A DNA stretch of 64,000 bases, taken from positions 1-64,000 of the forward strand of contig DXJO01000007.1 of the NCBI GenBank assembly GCA_019057475.1, given 5' to 3'. The translations under genes were made by a program, and so were the position numbers. The stretch's first letter is position 1. Each line of letters opens with the position of its first letter. A model generated the notes under the pieces. The model had not been told where the DNA came from. It saw only the letters and a list, made by a program, of their open reading frames with translations, and made no database searches. Source of the stretch: Candidatus Thorarchaeota archaeon (GTDB lineage Archaea; Asgardarchaeota; Thorarchaeia; Thorarchaeales; Thorarchaeaceae). This document shows, in pieces, positions 41,219 through 49,107 of the stretch.

Positions 41219-43284
41219 TCTGTACCGCCCTCCATTGAAGCCTCAGCGGGTTCACCTTCGCCAAGAGATACGTCTGCAACAAGATCGGTTCCTTTTGCGT
41301 CTGTCTCGGTTTCCTCAGCGTCGACTTGTGTTTCAAATCCAGTTATGGAATCCCTCATTTTTCTGGCGAGTACCTCAGCATTGAACTTGGGCTTCTTGTG
41401 ACCATCATTGACTATGTTGGCTAGACTTTGAGCGAACTGGTCTGCGTACATAGCAAGGATTCCCGCTCGCTTTGCTTTTCGACGGGCAGTTTCACGCCTT
41501 GTGATGAACCTCTTGAACTTCCGACCTGCATCTTCAAGGGCAAGTTTGATCTCTCGTAGAAGAACCTCATCCTCTGCTAGAGCCTGCTTACTCTGACCCT
41601 TGAACATCACATGCACATATGCACCAGCCACATGAATGAAGACCATTATTTGACCGCGAGGAATGCCATTATCGAATGTGGCAACCTTGTAGTTCTTCCA
41701 ATTGACCGATGCTGTGCTTTTCCACGTCGCGCAGTCACTATTGTCCCTAAGCTTGGGCACGCGATTCACAAACCGCCAAAGCGCCATTGGGGCTGAAGTG
41801 GCAGTCCTCAGCTCCCCACCATACGCGATACAGACTTCCACTGCGAAGGAAAGGCCCTTACCTGAGGTGGGTTTGCGTGTCACAGCAGTGACGAACTCAG
41901 GACGGTAAGCTAAATCAATTGTTTGCTCGAAGACCTCAGCTCCGACTGGTACAACTGTATCCGTCGGAGGAGAGATGTAATCCTGACTTGAGAATGACTT
42001 GTACAGTAGCTCCACTTCTGTCTTGGACAGAGAATCAGCAGGCGTCTTCATGCTCAGAGTATCAAGGTGACGGCGCCGTAGTTCCTTATTCGCGCCTTGA
42101 ATGATAGTTCGGGCCTTGTTTATGCTTAGTCTAACAAACGCCCGCGTGAGGAAGCGCCCTAGGTCGTTCTCCTGGGTTTCCCGCAGAAGGTCCTGAAATT
42201 CTCCAATCCGTATACTTGCAGGATGAGGCTGAGCATACTTGGGCTCATCTGGGAAACTCCTCACACGCCGTGGATGGATATGAACAGCGCCGTATGGATC
42301 AATAAACACAAGTGTTGCGTGCGCGTTGAGAAGAGAAGCCATCTCTGTGTAGATGTCAGCGTAACCCCGTCTATACTGGATATTTAGGTAGTAGAGTTTG
42401 ATGAATGTACCGTGCTCAAATGGAAGGTCCATATCAATGGGACCACTGACGTAATCCTTTGTATTAGCTGTCGTCGTATAGAAGTCAGTTACAGTCGCTT
42501 TATCCGAGGTGAACCGCTTGGAAACGGTGAAGATTGGTTTTCCAGTCGTATTCTGCGAATCACTGAATGCAGATGGTGCACCGAAGCCCTGACTTCCTCT
42601 GGTTTGCTTCAATTTCTCCGATTTGCTTGATGCCAGATAGATACCATACTTCTCGAGGTCTGACGGAACCATACCCACACCATTGTCGAAGCAGATGAAT
42701 TCGTAAACCTTGAAACCCTCCTCGTCATCGAGTGGTATAAGGTCAGGCATTTGAACTTCCGTGAGCTGCATCACGACTAGGGGTTCACGTTTCTTGATCA
42801 AACTCCTGAATGGAACCAAGAACTTCCTAAACCTCGTGAGCTGCTCATCAAGCGTTTCTTTTCGGCGGAGGGGGATATCTATTTCCTTACCAGCGCGAAC
42901 ATCCTTTTCTAGCCGTTTGCTGAGAGCAATCGAGTCATGCAGGGTCCCCTCAAGCTTGTCCCGAATCTCCTGAATAATCTCCGGGTCCAGTGCATCTTTG
43001 AGCCGTGGTCTTTTATCTGTCTTCCACCACCAGCTCTCCAACGCGTCGATAGCATTGTCCAGGAACTCTATGCTAAACTGGGTGTGTTTGTTGAGTCCCG
43101 TTTCGAAGCCTACCAACTGAGTTCTCTTTCGCATGAACTTGGCAATCGTGCCTTGGCGAATGTCGCCTGTGTCGTCCATAATGGGGACATCTACTGTCGT
43201 CTTCTTGCCACTACTTGACTTACCAGCGCTACGCTTCTTTTTCTTGCCAGACTTGGTGCGTCCAGTCTTCTTCGAAGGACTCAT
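41215..43284 (-). CDS. top6B: DNA topoisomerase VI subunit B (enlarged)
   Basis: 689 residues from ATG 43284, which has GGAGTGAT as ribosome site (a GTG at 43293 is in frame). The usual length is about 530. The GHKL ATPase motifs are Glu-Phe-Leu-Asp-Asn-Ala-Ile-Asp-Ala, Cys-Phe-Asp-Asn-Gly-Val-Gly-Met and Arg-Gly-Ser-Gln-Gly-Phe-Gly-Ala-Pro. Counting from the GTG, about 120 residues separate the first two motifs where about 30 is normal, so a helical block of about 90 is inserted in the ATP domain. The N-terminus is Lys/Ser/Gly-rich and the C-terminal 50 residues are acidic. It opens and closes the DNA gate with subunit A. Confidence 0.93.
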   Translation of the reverse strand: MSPSKKTGRTKSGKKKKRSAGKSSSGKKTTVDVPIMDDTGDIRQGTIAKFMRKRTQLVGFETGLNKHTQFSIEFLDNAIDALESWWWKTDKRPRLKDALDPEIIQEIRDKLEGTLHDSIALSKRLEKDVRAGKEIDIPLRRKETLDEQLTRFRKFLVPFRSLIKKREPLVVMQLTEVQMPDLIPLDDEEGFKVYEFICFDNGVGMVPSDLEKYGIYLASSKSEKLKQTRGSQGFGAPSAFSDSQNTTGKPIFTVSKRFTSDKATVTDFYTTTANTKDYVSGPIDMDLPFEHGTFIKLYYLNIQYRRGYADIYTEMASLLNAHATLVFIDPYGAVHIHPRRVRSFPDEPKYAQPHPASIRIGEFQDLLRETQENDLGRFLTRAFVRLSINKARTIIQGANKELRRRHLDTLSMKTPADSLSKTEVELLYKSFSSQDYISPPTDTVVPVGAEVFEQTIDLAYRPEFVTAVTRKPTSGKGLSFAVEVCIAYGGELRTATSAPMALWRFVNRVPKLRDNSDCATWKSTASVNWKNYKVATFDNGIPRGQIMVFIHVAGAYVHVMFKGQSKQALAEDEVLLREIKLALEDAGRKFKRFITRRETARRKAKRAGILAMYADQFAQSLANIVNDGHKKPKFNAEVLARKMRDSITGFETQVDAEETETDAKGTDLVADVSLGEGEPAEASMEGGTE

Positions 43285-43561
43285 TCTAATCACTCCGTAG
43301 GCTTCATTGGTTCAAGCCCTAAGATCTACATTATTTCGTGGATAGGAAAACGAGCGTCTTCCCCACATAAAGCAGTTCTCTGCTTCTAGTAATCGTGGAA
43401 TCTCCATTATGCCTATTAGGCTTTTGCCGGTATACATGCTTGTAGAAGCATTCTGGTCCTTCTGGAGCACTCCTCCGATAGAGTGGGTTTCTTCCAGAGA
43501 AGTGAACAACAAACAGAGGATTTTTCCGTGTTACAGATACCGGGGGGGCCGAGATGAAGCA

Positions 43562-44317
43562 TTGAACAAGCAAAGTATCTCCATCATGGCCCTGGTAGGT
43601 GTCCCCATCATTGATTATGGAGATGATGTTGCAGATGCTATACTCAATGCTCTTGAACCCTCAAACATCCAGCTGCTGGATGGAGACCTGGTCATTATCG
43701 CTCATACAGTCGTTTCGAAGTCCGAAGGGAGAGTTGTGCACGGTGACGAGGTGTCAGTGTCAGGCAAGGCAAGAAAAATAGCTGAACAGAATGGCTTCGA
43801 TCCCGTGCAAGTCGAACTGGCATTGAGAGAAAGCAAGGAAGTGATTCGGAGTGAGGGAACTCTCATTACTGAAACCAAGACTGGACTTGTATGCAACTTC
43901 AGTGGGGTTGACCGTTCAAATGCACCCGAGGATTCGTATGTTCTTCTCCCTGAGGATCCTGACCGGAGTGCAAGAGAGATTTTGAGGAAGCTGACTGATG
44001 CAACCAGCGTCAGATTAGGAATTGTCATAACCGATACACAAGGAAGACCCTGGAGAAAAGGGTCCGTGAATCTTGCAATTGGGTCTGCAGGGATTAACGC
44101 ATTCAAACACAATAGAGGGAAGCAAGATCTCTATGGAAGAACTCTCAAGAGATCTACTGTCTGTCAGGTGGACGAGCTGGCAGCATCCGCGGAACCCCTC
44201 ATGGGACAGGCAGACGAGGGGATTCCAGTTGTTATCATCCGGGGTTACGAGTATGAAGATGGTTCAGAGAGCGGTAGAGATATTCCTCGCCCAAAGAGCG
44301 AGGACCTCTTCCACTGA
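43562..44317 (+). CDS. cofE: Coenzyme F420-0:L-glutamate ligase
   Basis: About 251 residues (TTG 43562; ATG 43586 is the shorter choice; the longer one keeps the first beta strand). The family marks are Gly-Val-Pro-Ile-Ile-Asp-Tyr-Gly-Asp-Asp, Asp-Gly-Asp-Leu-Val-Ile-Ile-Ala-His-Thr-Val-Val-Ser-Lys-Ser-Glu-Gly-Arg, Ile-Thr-Glu-Thr, and Gly-Ile-Val-Ile-Thr-Asp-Thr-Gln-Gly-Arg-Pro-Trp-Arg-Lys-Gly. It adds glutamates to F420-0 using GTP, so the organism probably makes coenzyme F420. No other F420 gene is in the window. The 270-bp gap before it holds no convincing gene. Confidence 0.9.
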   Translation: MNKQSISIMALVGVPIIDYGDDVADAILNALEPSNIQLLDGDLVIIAHTVVSKSEGRVVHGDEVSVSGKARKIAEQNGFDPVQVELALRESKEVIRSEGTLITETKTGLVCNFSGVDRSNAPEDSYVLLPEDPDRSAREILRKLTDATSVRLGIVITDTQGRPWRKGSVNLAIGSAGINAFKHNRGKQDLYGRTLKRSTVCQVDELAASAEPLMGQADEGIPVVIIRGYEYEDGSESGRDIPRPKSEDLFH

Positions 44318-44329
44318 CGAAGGATCGTC

Positions 44330-45148
44330 CTAGACCGGTTGCCCACACTTGCCGCAGAACTTGGAACCCGCAGGCAGTGGTTGGCCACACTTCGTACAGA
44401 ACCCGCCGCCTCCCTCTGTGGGCACGTGGATGTGGATGGTTTCGCCCCCGCCTTGAGCTGGTGCTCCTCCGCCGCCTTCGAGTGGCGCTCCACACTTTGG
44501 ACATGTTGTGGCATTGGGAGCAGTTGTACCGCAATATGGGCACTTGCCTTCGTTCTGGGCAGAATTGACATTTGCAATGACAGAGGGAATGACCTTGCTC
44601 TGCTTGAACTCAAACTGCATGTTTCCGCCTGATTTGAGCTCGACTATCAGTTTCTTACCGCTCTGAGTTGCTTGACTGATTGCCACAAGCGGGAGGGCGA
44701 TGGTTTCCGTATTTCCGTTCTTATCCTTGTTGTAATAGGAATCCATGGTCCATGAAGAGACCGCCACGCCAATGGATGCATAGGCTACTGTTCGGCCAGC
44801 ACGCCGAATCGCGCGTCCGGCAACGCCGCCAATGCTATCTCCAATTATGTCAGCGGCTATAGCTCCACCAACTGCAGCAGCGATTCCTCCGAACTTTCCC
44901 ATGCCGCCCCATTTCGAAGGCTTCTTGATCCATACGATGCGAACATCGGTGAGCTCGAGTGAGCCATCCTCACCATCAAACTTCACATCTTTTTCTCGTA
45001 TCATCTTCTTTTCATAGTTCATGGTCGTGAGACCAGAACCCGAATAGGTCACTGTTAGAAAGCCAGGTCGTTCTCCCAAGTTTAACACCGACCGTTTCTT
45101 GATATCAAATGATTTTAACTTTGCTGAGGATGAACTACGGAACTGCAT
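44330..45148 (-). CDS. PH/GRAM-like domain protein with zinc-ribbon tail
   Basis: 272 residues. The N-terminal 190 have the strand pattern of a PH/GRAM-type lipid- or protein-binding domain (Leu-Glu-Leu-Thr-Asp-Val-Arg-Ile-Val-Trp, Pro-Leu-Val-Ala-Ile-Ser-Gln-Ala, Leu-Ile-Val-Glu-Leu-Lys-Ser-Gly), interrupted at about 85-130 by a Gly/Ala-rich hydrophobic segment that may enter a membrane. After a helix come two zinc ribbons: Cys-Pro-Tyr-Cys ... Cys-Pro-Lys-Cys and Cys-Thr-Lys-Cys ... Cys-Gly-Lys-Cys, joined by a Gly-rich linker. No function is known to me. It converges with cofE at 12 bases. Confidence 0.65.
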   Translation of the reverse strand: MQFRSSSSAKLKSFDIKKRSVLNLGERPGFLTVTYSGSGLTTMNYEKKMIREKDVKFDGEDGSLELTDVRIVWIKKPSKWGGMGKFGGIAAAVGGAIAADIIGDSIGGVAGRAIRRAGRTVAYASIGVAVSSWTMDSYYNKDKNGNTETIALPLVAISQATQSGKKLIVELKSGGNMQFEFKQSKVIPSVIANVNSAQNEGKCPYCGTTAPNATTCPKCGAPLEGGGGAPAQGGGETIHIHVPTEGGGGFCTKCGQPLPAGSKFCGKCGQPV

Positions 45149-45212
45149 GTGACAATCAAATCATATCGTCGACCTTCCCACCAAGGAAGATCTAGCAGTT
45201 CGCACTTAGTGA

Positions 45213-46724
45213 TTACTCCTCCATGGGTTTATCGTCGAATACTTCAGTAGGCCACGACTCCGTGAATTCTTCCGAAGACTTGTCCCCGAGCACATCTGAT
45301 TCCATCGATGGTGTCGCCCAAGTGTCCTCTGTAGGGATTGGTTTTGGCTGGGCAAGTCCGTGTCTAATCAACAGCACACCCACTAAGGATACGATCGCTA
45401 TCCCCGTTAGTGTCAACGGAAAGCCATACATGGGAACGAGCATACCAAATAGTGCGATCTGCGGAATGGCAAAGACAATCGCTACGGTTGGAATGAGCGA
45501 GTAGATGCTGTTACGAATGCGATTCGGAATGACATCCAGGAGCATGCGTTGTGTGAGAATCTCTGCAAATCCGCCAAAGAAGCTCGTAGCGGCAAATGTG
45601 ATGAAAGCAAGGACAATAGGGATGATCGATTGCTGTGGTATGCTCACTATGATCAAGTCGGTGAAAGGCCACAATACATCAATTGTAGGCGCATTTGCCA
45701 GCGGCGGAGGAAAGATATAGGTAATTGCTGCAAGGATTCCAAAGAATAGGAAACCACACGTTTGAAGGAGACGAAAACGGGGTATCCATTTGATGGGCTC
45801 AAATCGTTTTGACCAAATGCCTGACCGCTCCCGTGCTGCGACTCCTGGCAAGAATAAGAGTGTACGATAGCTTGCTACTGCTACGTCGGTAATAAGGTAG
45901 CTAAAGTAGAAAGGAAAGAGAATCAGATTCCCCCAAACCATTATGCTGCTGATTGTTAACATCCCTCCGATGATAAGGTATTTGACAAACTTATCACCGA
46001 ACAGGAAATTCACTCCGGACCTGAGTATTGACAAGTATTCACTTGTGGAAGGGCGTTTCTCTCGGGCTTCTCGAACCTCTGGGAAGTCCACTACATATTT
46101 GAATACTGCAATTGCTACCACCACACAGAGGACAGCCTGGAGCTGAAACACCCAAGCCCTCTGAAATAGCATGGCCAGAATGCTGCCAGGAATCAGTGAC
46201 AGCGTCGCGACTATCCCAAAGACCATTCCAATCCGACCTTGAAAGACACCGTACTGTTTTCTATCAGTGTCCTCAGGCATCGCCGCCCTGTAATTATTGT
46301 CAAACCAAGCACCAAATGCTCCACTCTCTTGCGCCGATGCGAATCCTTGTAGTGCATAGATTACAACCAGAAAGAGGAATGGAGTCGAGCTGGTGACCAG
46401 CGACACCATATAGAATACGACACCATATAGAATGAAGGCTGAAGAGATTATATATCGCTGGCCAAGCCAGTCCCCGATCCCTCCTGTAGGATAGTCGAAA
46501 ATTGTTTGTACCGCCAGCTGAATAACTACAAGAACACCTACCAAGCCCATACCCTGCATAAAGTCGCCGCTCCCCAGAGCCTCTGCTATGAAAATGACGT
46601 AAAACGTTGTTGAGAGCATGACCGTCACGGAAATTATGGGGAAGAATACAATCATGAGCCGAGCCATTCTCATTATCCTATCGTTGGGTTCAGTGAAACC
46701 AAAGAAGTTCGCTAATCTACTCAT
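45213..46724 (-). CDS. MFS transporter, second of a tandem pair
   Basis: 503 residues and about twelve membrane helices. The motif between helices 2 and 3 (Asp-Tyr-Pro-Thr-Gly-Gly-Ile-Gly-Asp-Trp-Leu-Gly-Gln-Arg-Tyr) is the MFS motif A. It aligns along its whole length with the upstream transporter, sharing Phe-Gly-Phe-Thr-Glu-Pro-Asn-Asp-Arg at the start and Trp-Phe-Asp-Asn-Asn-Tyr-Arg in the middle loop. The tail is acidic. The ATG at 46724 overlaps the stop of a 53-codon frame by four bases and has a GGAGGA ribosome site. It is probably an exporter or a facilitator; the substrate is unknown, but the micro-genes upstream make a peptide possible. Confidence 0.82.
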   Translation of the reverse strand: MSRLANFFGFTEPNDRIMRMARLMIVFFPIISVTVMLSTTFYVIFIAEALGSGDFMQGMGLVGVLVVIQLAVQTIFDYPTGGIGDWLGQRYIISSAFILYGVVFYMVSLVTSSTPFLFLVVIYALQGFASAQESGAFGAWFDNNYRAAMPEDTDRKQYGVFQGRIGMVFGIVATLSLIPGSILAMLFQRAWVFQLQAVLCVVVAIAVFKYVVDFPEVREAREKRPSTSEYLSILRSGVNFLFGDKFVKYLIIGGMLTISSIMVWGNLILFPFYFSYLITDVAVASYRTLLFLPGVAARERSGIWSKRFEPIKWIPRFRLLQTCGFLFFGILAAITYIFPPPLANAPTIDVLWPFTDLIIVSIPQQSIIPIVLAFITFAATSFFGGFAEILTQRMLLDVIPNRIRNSIYSLIPTVAIVFAIPQIALFGMLVPMYGFPLTLTGIAIVSLVGVLLIRHGLAQPKPIPTEDTWATPSMESDVLGDKSSEEFTESWPTEVFDDKPMEE

Positions 46725-46882
46725 TCAGTCATTCCTCCATGGATTTCACCCTCTGCCTTGGAAACCGGAATTGAAAGAGTTAGGCCAAGAATCCTTAAGA
46801 CTTCTTGCATAACAGGAAGTCCAATTGACGGATGCCACTCAACTAGTTTCTTTGAACTCGAAGCGGGAATCATTCGTATCAT
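46721..46882 (-). CDS. Small ORF of 53 codons overlapping the second MFS start
   Basis: Met-Ile-Arg-Met-Ile-Pro start (ATG 46882 or 46873), GTGGAG just upstream, and a TGA that overlaps the MFS ATG by four bases. The peptide has an amphipathic to hydrophobic centre (Val-Leu-Arg-Ile-Leu-Gly-Leu-Thr-Leu-Ser-Ile) and an acidic end. It fills the gap between the two MFS genes, which is the arrangement expected of a translated and coupled gene. It could also be an untranslated leader that is open by chance. Confidence 0.4.
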   Translation of the reverse strand: MIRMIPASSSKKLVEWHPSIGLPVMQEVLRILGLTLSIPVSKAEGEIHGGMTE

Positions 46883-46916
46883 TCTCCACTAGGTGGTTAG
46901 GCGGCCCCCAAGGGAG

Positions 46917-48356
46917 CTACTCCGCAGGGACCGCCAGTGAGATAGACTCTGTTTTGGCTATGTCGTCGTGCTTAGCTGGAATCGGGTAGCTTAGACCTTT
47001 CCGAATCATGACAACTCCGATCAAAGCCACGATTCCAACAGATGCTAGAGTCACAGGAAAGCCAGCTGTTGGTATTAGCCAGCCAAACAGCGCAATCTGA
47101 GGGATTGCGAAGATTGTTGCTATTGTAGGAGATAGAGAGTACATGCCGTTCCTGATCTTGTTCGGGATTACATCTAGTAGGATTCTCTGAGTTAGAATCT
47201 CAGCGAACCCACCGAACAATCCAGTCAGCGTGAATGTACACATTATCAATAGCACTGGCAAAACTGAACTAGCTGGCATCCGCATAATGGCAATGGTTGT
47301 GAAAGGTAGAATCACATCGATGATTGCCCCACCTGCGGCAGGGGGAAAGAGAAACATCGTGATTGCCAACACAATGTAGAACAAGAAACCTCCGAACTGA
47401 AGGAGTCGGAACCGCGGAATCCATGTCGTTGGATCGAATTTCCTAGACCAAACGCCAGATCTTTCCTGTGTGAAGATTCCGGGAATGAATAGAATTGTTC
47501 TGAAACTTGATACTGCGATGTCTGAAACCAAATACGAGAAGTATAGAGGGAAGAGAATCAGCTCAAACCATACGAATCCTGCGCTCCATATAACGCAGCC
47601 TCCAATGGTTACGTACATCATGAACTTATTACTGAACAGGAAACTAACTCCAGACTTCAGTAGCGATGTGTACTCGTTCATGGTCGGCTTCTGTCTGGCA
47701 GCCTCTACTTCAGGGAAATCCTGCACCAGACGAAGCACGATTGCAGCTATGACCACGCACAACACTGCTTGAAGCTGGAATACCCACGCCCTGCCGAGAA
47801 GCGCTGCGATGATGCTTCCAGGTATCAGAGCTGCAGTTGCCACGATTTGGAAAAGCATTCCGATTTTTCCCCAAAACACGCCATACTGCTTTCTGTCCTT
47901 ATCACCAGGCATCGCTACTCTGTAGTTATTATCAAACCAAGCATTGAATGAGCCACTGAGCTGGGAGCTTCCAATACCCATCAAAGCATAGAGAGCAATC
48001 AGGAAGACGAAGGGAGTGGTGCTATTAACCAGCGAGACCATGTAGTATGCAAGGCCATAACAAAGGAATGCGGACGCTATCACGTAGCGTTGACCAATCC
48101 AATCGCCTATCGCACCTGTTGGGTAATCCAACAAGGTCTGGACGACCATCTGAATGACGATCAAAAATCCTACGAGCATCATTCCGTCAATGAAGGAGCC
48201 ACCGCCCAAGGCCTCCGCCACGAAGACCATGAAGAAAGTGGTGCTAAGCTGTATTGTAGCAGCCACAACAGGAAGCAGCATAGACATTATCTTAGCTAAC
48301 CGCAGGATCTTATCGTTTGCGTCAGTCAATCCAAAGAAGGTACCTAGTTTGCTCAC
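46917..48356 (-). CDS. MFS transporter, first of a tandem pair
   Basis: 479 residues from GTG 48356, chosen because GGAGGTG lies 6 nt before it and because the protein then starts Met-Ser-Lys-Leu, like Met-Ser-Arg-Leu of its neighbour. About twelve membrane helices and motif A (Asp-Tyr-Pro-Thr-Gly-Ala-Ile-Gly-Asp-Trp) are present. A second conserved loop, Trp-Phe-Asp-Asn-Asn-Tyr-Arg, is shared with the paralogue, as is Gly-Gly-Phe-Ala-Glu-Ile-Leu-Thr-Gln-Arg in the C-terminal half. The gene stands directly after a 68-codon frame and two micro-genes on the same strand. Confidence 0.82.
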   Translation of the reverse strand: MSKLGTFFGLTDANDKILRLAKIMSMLLPVVAATIQLSTTFFMVFVAEALGGGSFIDGMMLVGFLIVIQMVVQTLLDYPTGAIGDWIGQRYVIASAFLCYGLAYYMVSLVNSTTPFVFLIALYALMGIGSSQLSGSFNAWFDNNYRVAMPGDKDRKQYGVFWGKIGMLFQIVATAALIPGSIIAALLGRAWVFQLQAVLCVVIAAIVLRLVQDFPEVEAARQKPTMNEYTSLLKSGVSFLFSNKFMMYVTIGGCVIWSAGFVWFELILFPLYFSYLVSDIAVSSFRTILFIPGIFTQERSGVWSRKFDPTTWIPRFRLLQFGGFLFYIVLAITMFLFPPAAGGAIIDVILPFTTIAIMRMPASSVLPVLLIMCTFTLTGLFGGFAEILTQRILLDVIPNKIRNGMYSLSPTIATIFAIPQIALFGWLIPTAGFPVTLASVGIVALIGVVMIRKGLSYPIPAKHDDIAKTESISLAVPAE

Positions 48357-48562
48357 TACAAGCACCTCCGCTCATGACTGCCATAGAGAACTGCCGTGAC
48401 GCGAGTCCCCTTTGGGGCAAATACTGCGCATTCCACGCAGGCTGCTGCATCTGTCGGTGTTGTTTCACTTCTCATTTCGTAGACCTCACATTTCTTTGGA
48501 CTGGTCACACTATATCCCGTTGATGGGCAATGGTGCCCAATTCTGTGACCACTCGTGACCAT
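48356..48562 (-). CDS. Possible 68-codon gene between micro-gene 1 and the MFS gene
   Basis: Starts at ATG 48562, five bases after the stop of the first micro-gene, and ends with a TAG sharing one base with the MFS GTG. The peptide would have five Cys and no membrane segment. It spans a nested palindrome (48503-48550), so the open frame might instead be a regulatory leader. The tight joints on both sides argue for translation; no family was recognised. Confidence 0.35.
   Translation of the reverse strand: MVTSGHRIGHHCPSTGYSVTSPKKCEVYEMRSETTPTDAAACVECAVFAPKGTRVTAVLYGSHERRCL
48503..48550. promoter_or_regulatory. Nested palindrome GGTCACA...TGTGACC
   Basis: The outer arms GGTCACA (48503-48509) and TGTGACC (48544-48550) enclose TATATC and an inner palindrome TGGGCA-ATGG-TGCCCA (48524-48539). 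Another GTGACC lies at 48555-48560. The same GGTCAC/GTGAC words recur upstream of micro-gene 2 (48985-49013). It could be an operator for the MFS pair or an RNA hairpin. Confidence 0.45.
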
Positions 48563-48567
48563 GCAGT

Positions 48568-48669
48568 TTACCTTCTGTAGGCAAAAGCGTAAGAAACCGC
48601 TTCAGTAGACTGAACCTTTGCGATCTTCTTCAGCACGGATGAATCTCGATTGTTTGATGCTAGGGCCAT
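48568..48669 (-). CDS. Micro-gene 1: 33-residue peptide, paralogue of micro-gene 2
   Basis: The peptide starts Met-Ala-Leu-Ala-Ser-Asn-Asn-Arg, has Ser-Ser-Val-Leu-Lys, then Gln-Ser-Thr-Glu-Ala at 20-24, and ends Ala-Phe-Ala-Tyr-Arg-Arg. Twenty-four of 33 residues equal those of micro-gene 2. At least twelve of these shared residues use different synonymous codons (for example Arg-8 CGA/CGG, Ser-26 TCT/AGC, Arg-32 AGA/CGA), so selection acts on the peptide. GGAGTATGAT lies before the ATG. A minus-strand TATA box (CTTTATATA, 48733-48741) lies further up. It is too short and polar for a membrane protein and its role is unknown. Possible roles are a secreted or modified peptide, a signal, or a small regulator of the MFS genes downstream. 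Confidence 0.7.
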   Translation of the reverse strand: MALASNNRDSSVLKKIAKVQSTEAVSYAFAYRR

Positions 48670-48732
48670 ACTATCATACTCCTAAGTTTGTGTGCCAAAC
48701 CTTTCTGTAGTCCATGGCTTGCACATAAGTCT

Positions 48733-48741
48733 ATATAAAGG
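48733..48741 (-). promoter_or_regulatory. TATA box for micro-gene 1
   Basis: CTTTATATA on the minus strand predicts transcription from about 48711 and a leader of about 40 nt. The leader holds a small hairpin GTTTG-GCACA-CAAAC just before the GGAG ribosome site. Confidence 0.55.
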
Positions 48742-48820
48742 TTTTCTCTCCAAACCATATCCTGTGTAATCGTCTGGAGTTAAAACCCAATCATTCACTT
48801 ATCAGACACCTCTACACAAT

Positions 48821-48928
48821 CTACCTTCGGTAGGTGAATGCAAAGCTGATTGCTTCAGTTGACTGGATCTTCACGATATTCTTGTTCTTGAGCGCTGACG
48901 AGTTCCGGTTGTTAGTTGCTAGAGCCAT
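48821..48928 (-). CDS. Micro-gene 2: 35-residue peptide, paralogue of micro-gene 1
   Basis: Starts Met-Ala-Leu-Ala-Thr-Asn-Asn-Arg-Asn-Ser-Ser and ends Ala-Phe-Thr-Tyr-Arg-Arg, with Gln-Ser-Thr-Glu-Ala at 22-26. Relative to micro-gene 1 it has two extra residues in the Lys-Asn-Lys-Asn segment; the other changes are mostly conservative (Ser/Thr, Val/Ile, Val/Ala, Tyr/Phe, Asp/Asn). GTGAGAT precedes the ATG and a TATA box lies about 35 nt upstream. No signal peptide or cysteine is present. The two stops (TAG and TAA) and all flanking bases differ, so the copies are old and kept by selection. Confidence 0.7.
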   Translation of the reverse strand: MALATNNRNSSALKNKNIVKIQSTEAISFAFTYRR

Positions 48929-48959
48929 TATATCTCACAAGATATCCTCTCAGAATCAG

Positions 48960-48967
48960 TATATAAT
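48960..48967 (-). promoter_or_regulatory. TATA box for micro-gene 2
   Basis: ATTATATA on the minus strand, 32-39 nt before the ATG at 48928. Transcription would start near 48937 with a very short leader carrying GTGAGATAT. Confidence 0.55.
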
Positions 48968-48984
48968 GCGAAGCCACAATTCAG

Positions 48985-49013
48985 GGTCACAGAAAGTGGT
49001 CACATCTTGTGAC
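48985..49013. promoter_or_regulatory. Repeated GGTCAC / GTCACA-TCT-TGTGAC upstream of micro-gene 2
   Basis: GGTCAC occurs at 48985-48990 and 48998-49003, and the second belongs to a perfect 15-base palindrome GTCACA-TCT-TGTGAC (48999-49013). The site is 20-50 bp upstream of the TATA box, where archaeal activators often bind. Similar words lie before the MFS gene. Confidence 0.5.
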
Positions 49014-49107
49014 TATGTAAAGGGAGTCTGACAGTCAAACATATATCTGAACGAGTGATTGATGAATCAGAGGATGAGGGTACAAAGAGCACGCTCTCCT
49101 CTCACTC

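Noticed and set aside
43312-43573. Minus-strand frames of 66 and 80 codons between top6B and cofE
   Set aside because: No ribosome site and no protein-like pattern; they run antisense to the cofE start region.
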